From positions 434,001 through 498,000 of the forward strand of contig JBFWVA010000001.1 in assembly GCA_050246995.1 (NCBI GenBank): DNA of 64,000 nt. The letters run 5' to 3'. Made by a program: the position numbers and the translations under genes. This stretch comes from SHVO01 sp050246995 (GTDB lineage Bacteria > Pseudomonadota > Alphaproteobacteria > Rhodospirillales > Rhodospirillaceae). Each line of letters begins with the position of its first letter. Position 1 is the first letter of the stretch. Positions 59,215 through 64,000 of the stretch are shown in pieces. The notes below the pieces were generated by a model. The model had not been told where the DNA came from. It did not search any database and worked only from the letters and a program-made list of their open reading frames with translations.

Positions 59215-60792
59215 TCAAGGTTCGGCGCTGAAGGCTTTGAGAATATGCCCCCGCATCGCGTCCATTTTCCAGACCGGACTTTGCGCGTCGGGCACCAGGC
59301 CATCCTTCCAGCCCGTGAAAGAGTCCAGCAACGTGGGATCGCGCGCGAGGATATGGACCGGCACATCATGGCTAGCGCCGGTGCCCGAGACGAGAGAAAC
59401 CGGTTGATGATCGCCGAGGATGATGATGAGTGCCGGTTCCTTCACTTGCGTCTCGGCGAAGGAAAACACCGTCTTGATGGCGTAGGTGATGGCGAGTTCG
59501 TACTGATTTCGCATCTTCTGAGGGGCGAGCCAGTCGATGTCGACATCCTCCCCCTCGCGTTCGGTCGCGAACGCCGATCCATCGCCGACCGCCTCCCACG
59601 GCAGAAAGTGCGGGCGCGGCGTCCAGGGAAGATGACTGGAATTCAGCGCCATCTCGGTCATCACCGGCTTGCGGCCCGGCACATCCAACTCGCGCTTTTG
59701 GAATGCGGACAGCACATATTGATCCGGCATGGTGATGTAGCCGAACGGCGGCCCCGCATACCCCAGATTATTGGCGGTATAGACTGCATCGAAACCAAAA
59801 AAGCTGCCTTCGGGCCAAGGCCGCGTGAACAGCGGCATGACCGCCGAGGTCCGCCAGCCGGCGCGCGCGAAATCGTGGATGAGCGTTTTATAGCCGCTGA
59901 CGAAGAGCGTGTTGTAACGCTGATGATCCTCGATCGGAAGGCCGGTCACGAAGGTACTGTGCGCCAGCCAACTGGCGCCGCCGAACGTCGGCGAGACCAG
60001 CCAGCTGCTGCGCATCGCATAGCCGGCGGCGCGGAGCGCGGCCTCGGAGTCATGGAGTTGACGCACCGGCGCTTCGGCGTCGAACGCGGTGCGTCCATAG
60101 GCCTCGACAAAGATCAAAAGCACGTCGTTGCCCTTGAGGCGCGTCAGCAAGCGTTCACCCGGAATGTCGCGGAAAGGGTCCGCCGCCACGTCGCGCTTGA
60201 ACTGTTCGGCGGCGGCGAGGCTCAGGCCAACGTTGGCAATCTGGTCGCGGGAAAAACGGCTCGCATCGGCGACGCTGTAGTCCCGCCACGGCGAGAATTT
60301 GAAGCCGATCGCCGTTGTGAGCAGAATGCCGCCCAGGACAAGCATCGAGGGCCGCGCGAATACACGGCTCGCCCAAAAAAACAGCATAATGAGCGCGGCG
60401 ATCAGCACGACCGTTCCGGTGACCGCCGCGGCGACAAGTCCCTTACTCGTCATGCTCAAGGTATCGATGGCGATGGGGATCAGCGAAGGATCAACCACGG
60501 GATTAAAGGCGCGGTTGAAGCCAAGGAAGGTCGCGATGTTGGCGACCTTGACCGCGGTGAAGAGCGTGAGTGCGAGGGCGATCACGGCGCGCAGAATGAA
60601 ACCAAAGCCACCAAGCGGAAGCGCGAAAAGAAGGATCAGGATCGGCAACTCAAGGGGCAGGTAAGCGAAAGCGGCCGGAACGATGTTGTCCGGATAATTG
60701 GGAAGCAAAAGCACGACATGCAGCAACAACAGCGCAAGCAGCGTCGCGACAAACCCCGGTGCGTTTTGTTTCTCGGAGAAAATGCGTCTCAT
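59215..60792 (-). CDS. Sulfatase-fold membrane enzyme (LtaS/MdoB-like transferase or hydrolase)
   Basis: 525 residues. About five N-terminal membrane helices (residues ~12-185: VATLLALLLLHVVLLLP, LIAALIMLFFWASRVF) precede a periplasmic alkaline-phosphatase-superfamily domain. Motifs: DVLLIFVEAYGRTAF, SPTFGGASWLAHSTFVTGLP with the probable Thr/Ser nucleophile, and PALIIILGDHQP (metal Asp/His). Such enzymes move phosphoglycerol or phosphoethanolamine to glycans or lipids. It overlaps the CDP-alcohol phosphatidyltransferase gene by 4 bp, so both probably modify the same envelope lipid or the cluster's product. Confidence 0.83.
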   Translation of the reverse strand: MRRIFSEKQNAPGFVATLLALLLLHVVLLLPNYPDNIVPAAFAYLPLELPILILLFALPLGGFGFILRAVIALALTLFTAVKVANIATFLGFNRAFNPVVDPSLIPIAIDTLSMTSKGLVAAAVTGTVVLIAALIMLFFWASRVFARPSMLVLGGILLTTAIGFKFSPWRDYSVADASRFSRDQIANVGLSLAAAEQFKRDVAADPFRDIPGERLLTRLKGNDVLLIFVEAYGRTAFDAEAPVRQLHDSEAALRAAGYAMRSSWLVSPTFGGASWLAHSTFVTGLPIEDHQRYNTLFVSGYKTLIHDFARAGWRTSAVMPLFTRPWPEGSFFGFDAVYTANNLGYAGPPFGYITMPDQYVLSAFQKRELDVPGRKPVMTEMALNSSHLPWTPRPHFLPWEAVGDGSAFATEREGEDVDIDWLAPQKMRNQYELAITYAIKTVFSFAETQVKEPALIIILGDHQPVSLVSGTGASHDVPVHILARDPTLLDSFTGWKDGLVPDAQSPVWKMDAMRGHILKAFSAEP

Positions 60793-61571
60793 GATACAGC
60801 CCGCCGCGCCCGCGCGTCATCGATGGCCAACCAGATCACATCGACCGCGAAAGAATAAACGAGAAGAAGCAAAGCCGCTGCCGCGATGAATGTGCTGAAG
60901 GGCGGCGTGATCGCCGGCGCGAGCAGCGCCGCGAGCGTGCCGCCCTTGATGACGGAAATAAGCTTGCGGCGGAAAGACGGCGGCAACGGCCGCTTTAGCG
61001 CAGACCAGAAAACCGCGGCGACCTCGTAGGCATATCGCAGCGCGCCGCCGATAAGGATCCAGGCCCCCGCCTTCCCAAGCGCGACAGCGACGACACACAA
61101 AAGCAGGATCTGCAGCGCGTCCACTTCCATGTCGAAGCGGCCCCCAAAATCGGAGGCGAGATTCTGGCGCCGCGCGCTGTAGCCATCGAGGCCGTCGATG
61201 ATGATGGCGCTCACAGCCAAGGCGCAGAAACTCCATGCGACCCAAGGAACGGGTCTGAGGCCGTGATAAGCCACTTCGAACGCGAGCCCGCCCACGAGCG
61301 CGGTGATCACGAGGCGTGTGAGGGTAAGTCCATTGGCGACGCCAAACCGTTGATGGGGATGAAAGGCGGAGATGCGCGCGATCACCACGAGGCCCACGAC
61401 GAGGTATGGAATGAGCGCCCCAATCACAAAGCCTTCGGTAAAGGGTGAAAAGGACGCGATCGCCGTGGCGAGCGCGCAAACAGCAAGCCCGCCGATGGCG
61501 ACATAGACGCCCGTCCGGAACCTTAAGGCGCTAAGGACATTTTGAGGTTTAGGGGATGATTCAACGTTCAT
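60789..61571 (-). CDS. CDP-alcohol phosphatidyltransferase family protein
   Basis: 260 residues with about six membrane helices. The full family motif is present: DGLDGYSARRQNLASDFGG followed by RFDMEVD, giving the D-x2-DG-x2-AR-x8-G-x3-D-x3-D pattern. It joins an alcohol to a CDP-activated lipid (or CDP-alcohol to diacylglycerol) in the inner membrane. The alcohol is unknown. It is the first gene of a three-gene minus-strand unit with the sulfatase-fold and creatininase-type genes. Its SD lies in a hairpin loop. Confidence 0.88.
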   Translation of the reverse strand: MNVESSPKPQNVLSALRFRTGVYVAIGGLAVCALATAIASFSPFTEGFVIGALIPYLVVGLVVIARISAFHPHQRFGVANGLTLTRLVITALVGGLAFEVAYHGLRPVPWVAWSFCALAVSAIIIDGLDGYSARRQNLASDFGGRFDMEVDALQILLLCVVAVALGKAGAWILIGGALRYAYEVAAVFWSALKRPLPPSFRRKLISVIKGGTLAALLAPAITPPFSTFIAAAALLLLVYSFAVDVIWLAIDDARARRAVS

Positions 61572-61575
61572 GAAA

Positions 61576-61591
61576 GGCCGATCCTTCGGCC
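61576..61591 (-). promoter_or_regulatory. RBS hairpin before the CDP-alcohol phosphatidyltransferase gene
   Basis: On the gene strand GGCCGA-AGGA-TCGGCC forms a 6-bp stem whose tetraloop is the only SD-like sequence, 10 nt before the ATG. Exposure of the SD in a loop could tune translation. The 128-bp divergent gap to macA otherwise shows only an AT-rich TATAAA (about 61671) that may be the macA -10. Confidence 0.4.
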
Positions 61592-61699
61592 GGAAATAAA
61601 AAATCGACGGATTACAATACAGTCACCGTTTCCACGGATGAATGGCATAATTCCGAGGTCTATATTGGGCCTATAAAATCGAGGCTTCTGATCAATTCA

Positions 61700-63106
61700 A
61701 TGCCCGCTCCAAAGCTCTCCACTCCCAAAATCACCTCCTTCGTGCGCTCGCGCCCGGGCATGATTTCGATCGCCGTCCTCGCGGCCGTGCTCGTTGGCGG
61801 CGGCGCCTGGTTCTTCATGGGCCGGACCAATCCCCAGGACGCCTTCATCACTCAAGAAGTCGTGATAGGTGATGTAGAGGATACCGTGACCGCCATGGGC
61901 ACCCTGCAACCGCTGCAGTTTGTCGATGTCGGTACCCAGGTGTCGGGCCAACTCCGCAAGATCTACGTGGATTACGGCGAGGCTGTCGCCCAGGGCCAAC
62001 TGCTGGCCGAAATCGACCCGACAATCTACGAATCTCGCAAGGGCGCGACGGAAGCCTCGCTGCAGAACTTTCAGGCCCAATTGACGCAGCGTCAGGCGGA
62101 ACGCCTGCTCGCCCAACAGCAGTTCGAGCGTCAGAAGGAATTGCTTGCCGCCAACGCCACCAGCCAGGACGCGTTCGATAGCGCCGAATCGCGTCTTAAA
62201 GTCACGACCGCCCAAATCGCGGCCTTGCAGGCCCAGATCCGCCAGACGGAATCCACGCTGAAGGGCGACACCGCCAATCTCTCCTACACCAAGATATTTG
62301 CGCCGATGGCCGGACAGGTGGTGAACCTGATCGCGAAGCAAGGTCAGACGCTGAACGCGAATCAGACCGCGCCCTTGATTCTGCGAATTGCCGACCTCGA
62401 CACCATGACGGTCTATGCACAGGTGTCGGAAGCCGACGTGCCGAAACTGAAGGTCGGCATGCGCGCCTACTTCACCACCCTCGGCATATCGGAGAAGCGC
62501 CGCTACGGCACGCTGCGCCAGATCGTGCCGACGCCGGAAGTGGTGAACAACGTCGTGCTGTACAACTGCTTATTCGATGTCGAGAACCCGGAAAAAGACT
62601 TGCTGCCGCAGATGAGCGCGCAGGTCTATTTCGTGGTCTCGGAAGCGCATAACGTGCCGATTGTGTCGGTGTCGGCATTGCGCCCGGCCGCGCGTCAACC
62701 GCGCCAGGCGGCCACGGCGGACGCCGCGAAGCCGGCGGCTTCGAGCGGAACGGATGTGGCGGCGAATGGAACGCCCGACGCGGGCGGGACACCCCCGGCG
62801 GCCGGTGAACGCCGGCGGGCGCGTGGTCAAGGCGGCCCCGGCGGGCGTGGTCCGCGCGGCGGCACGGGCGGCGGGGACCTTCACTACACCGTGACGGTGC
62901 TCGAAGAGGGCGAACGCGTACAGAAATACATTACCATCGGCGCCATGAATCGCTTGGTGGCGGAAGTGAAATCCGGCCTCGAGCCCGGCGACGTGGTGGT
63001 AATGGAAGCGCCGGCGGGTGGCGGAAGTGGCCAGCGGCAGCAAGGCCCCGGCGGCGGCCTCCTCGGCGGCGCGGGCGGCTTTGGCGGCGGTCCGCGGTTC
63101 CGATGA
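61700..63106 (+). CDS. MacA-like periplasmic adaptor of an ABC efflux pump
   Basis: 468 residues. One N-terminal membrane anchor (MISIAVLAAVLVGGGAWFFM) and the adaptor core: VTAMGTLQPLQFVDVGTQVS, a coiled-coil hairpin (QAQLTQRQAERLLAQQQFER) and SYTKIFAPMAGQVVNLIAKQ. Residues ~327-393 are an Ala/Pro then Gly/Arg-rich insertion (RRRARGQGGPGGRGPRGG), and residues ~440-468 are Gly-rich, both unusual for MacA. It links the MacB-type ABC pump to a TolC duct. The stop overlaps the next start (ATGA). Substrates could be macrolides, peptides or lipids. Confidence 0.9.
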   Translation: MPAPKLSTPKITSFVRSRPGMISIAVLAAVLVGGGAWFFMGRTNPQDAFITQEVVIGDVEDTVTAMGTLQPLQFVDVGTQVSGQLRKIYVDYGEAVAQGQLLAEIDPTIYESRKGATEASLQNFQAQLTQRQAERLLAQQQFERQKELLAANATSQDAFDSAESRLKVTTAQIAALQAQIRQTESTLKGDTANLSYTKIFAPMAGQVVNLIAKQGQTLNANQTAPLILRIADLDTMTVYAQVSEADVPKLKVGMRAYFTTLGISEKRRYGTLRQIVPTPEVVNNVVLYNCLFDVENPEKDLLPQMSAQVYFVVSEAHNVPIVSVSALRPAARQPRQAATADAAKPAASSGTDVAANGTPDAGGTPPAAGERRRARGQGGPGGRGPRGGTGGGDLHYTVTVLEEGERVQKYITIGAMNRLVAEVKSGLEPGDVVVMEAPAGGGSGQRQQGPGGGLLGGAGGFGGGPRFR

Positions 63107-64000
63107 ACAAGCTCAGCAGCACCTCATCCTCGGCGAAAGGTTCTGCGACTGATATTCAGTGGCGGGGCCAAGCTTCGAATGCCGACGCGCAGCCGCTAAT
63201 TGCGCTGAAGGACATCACCAAGACCTACAACAACGGCGAATTGTCGGTGCAAGTGCTGCACGGCGTATCGCTGAATATCTTCCCCGGTGAATTCGTGGCG
63301 ATCATGGGGTCGTCCGGCTCGGGAAAAACCACGCTGATGAACCTGCTTGGCTGTCTCGACCGGCCGACGTCGGGCAGCTATCGCTTCGCCGGCGAAGAAG
63401 TCTCGCAGCTCGAAGCCGATCAACGCGCGCTTCTGCGCCGCAGCGCCTTCGGCTTCATATTCCAACAGTACAATCTGCTCGCGACGGCAACCGCCGTTGA
63501 GAATGTGGAAGTTCCGGCGATCTACGCTGGATTGCTGCGCAGCGACCGTGTGGCCCGCGCCGAGAAGCTTCTCACGCAACTGGGCCTCGGTGAACGTATG
63601 CATCATCGGCCGAGTCAGCTTTCGGGCGGCCAGCAACAACGCGTCTCGGTGGCCCGCGCGCTGATGAACGGCGGCGCGGTGATCCTCGCCGACGAACCCA
63701 CAGGCGCACTGGACAGCAAGAGCGGCGCCGATGTGATGCAGATCCTGAAGGATCTGAACGCCGCCGGTCATACAGTTTTGATCATTACCCACGACCCCGC
63801 CGTGGCGCAGCAGGCCAAGCGCGTCATCGAGATCAAGGATGGGTTGATCACGTCGGACTCGGGTCCGGTGCCTCCGGCGTCGAAGGCGCCGATCCAACCG
63901 CAAGGCTTTGAGCCGGTCTCATCCATCGCCACCGTCCCCGACCTCGTCGAGGCCGGAACGATGGCGGCGCGGTCACTGCGCACGAACTGGATGCGCACCA
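63103..64000 (+). CDS. MacB-like ABC exporter, ATPase domain, 3' end cut by window edge
   Basis: 299 codons visible. After a ~30-residue N-terminal extension comes a MacB/LolD-type ATPase: LHGVSLNIFPGEFVAIMG, Walker A GSSGSGKTTLMNLLG, Q-loop FIFQQYNLL, signature LSGGQQQRVSVARAL, Walker B VILADEPTGALDS and the H-loop ITHDP. The beginning of the membrane part (AARSLRTNWMRT) is at the edge, so this is the fused ATPase-permease MacB architecture. It forms an efflux pump with the adaptor encoded just before. Confidence 0.9.
   Translation, partial: MNKLSSTSSSAKGSATDIQWRGQASNADAQPLIALKDITKTYNNGELSVQVLHGVSLNIFPGEFVAIMGSSGSGKTTLMNLLGCLDRPTSGSYRFAGEEVSQLEADQRALLRRSAFGFIFQQYNLLATATAVENVEVPAIYAGLLRSDRVARAEKLLTQLGLGERMHHRPSQLSGGQQQRVSVARALMNGGAVILADEPTGALDSKSGADVMQILKDLNAAGHTVLIITHDPAVAQQAKRVIEIKDGLITSDSGPVPPASKAPIQPQGFEPVSSIATVPDLVEAGTMAARSLRTNWMRT

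Noticed and set aside
59245..60858. 537-codon plus-strand frame opposite the sulfatase-fold gene
   Set aside because: Arg/Asp/His-rich shadow frame; the minus-strand gene has membrane helices and sulfatase motifs.
1..64000. CRISPR array, prophage, insertion sequence or integrative element
   Set aside because: No regularly spaced direct repeats, transposase, integrase or phage structural gene was seen; the tRNA gene has no adjacent integrase or duplicated 3' end.

Overview
The window is a stretch of GC-rich bacterial chromosome, almost fully coding. Gene families, short RBS-coupled overlaps (ATGA, GTGA, TAATG), frequent GTG starts and the repeat types fit an alphaproteobacterium. The order cannot be fixed from the sequence alone. 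No phage, insertion sequence, integrase or CRISPR array was seen. Both ends cut a gene: rsmB at the left edge and a macB-like ABC gene at the right edge.

Layout. 1-6.9 kb: housekeeping genes (rsmB, guaB, rlmE, a Ppx/GppA phosphatase, tRNA-Gln(CUG), DNA photolyase, a DUF1993 protein). 7.0-14.8 kb: a minus-strand locus that looks devoted to metal handling. It has a membrane-DUF3703 fusion, a 57-residue Cys-rich metallothionein-like protein, an AraC regulator, a di-haem MauG-type peroxidase with a small FixH/YtkA-like partner, and two tandem TonB-dependent receptors. Two of its transcription units share a nearly identical 31-bp element the same distance upstream of their start codons, and a decayed chemotaxis-receptor fragment lies between two genes. 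15-20.8 kb: a soluble double-PAS chemotaxis receptor, an exported methyltransferase, a degenerate histidine-kinase-like membrane protein with a BamE-like lipoprotein, and a Sel1-repeat protein. 20.9-27.9 kb: an eight-gene, translationally coupled operon with a complete branched-chain-amino-acid-type ABC importer and three hydrolases. 28-35.9 kb: a heavy-metal RND efflux system (TolC-like, DUF3240, CusA/CzcA-like, adaptor) divergent from an OmpR-type two-component system, with a candidate operator between them. 35.9-46.7 kb: accessory catabolic genes (two MFS transporters, an IlvD/EDD dehydratase, an SDR, two orphan ModA-like binding proteins, a second exported methyltransferase, an exported cyclase-family hydrolase and an exported amidase). 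46.8-52.5 kb: tamA-tamB.

52.7-61.6 kb is the most interesting part: ten tightly packed genes on alternating strands. They encode an MDR dehydrogenase without zinc ligands, a PTPS/QueD-fold protein lacking most catalytic residues, a GT4 glycosyltransferase, a methyltransferase, a cytochrome b561, a RibD-type reductase domain, a GTP cyclohydrolase II homologue, a creatininase-family amidohydrolase, an LtaS/MdoB-like sulfatase-fold membrane enzyme and a CDP-alcohol phosphatidyltransferase. GTP cyclohydrolase II, RibD reductase and a creatininase-type hydrolase resemble the early steps of (archaeal) flavin and deazaflavin pyrimidine synthesis. I infer a pathway making a modified, possibly glycosylated or lipid-linked, pyrimidine or pterin product; the product is unknown. 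The window ends with a MacA-MacB-like efflux pair.

Two families of intergenic palindromic repeats occur: three copies of a GTCAT...ATCCAGG element around guaB, and three copies of an element with an AAAACCG...CACTTTT core near 2.4, 37.3 and 46.7 kb.
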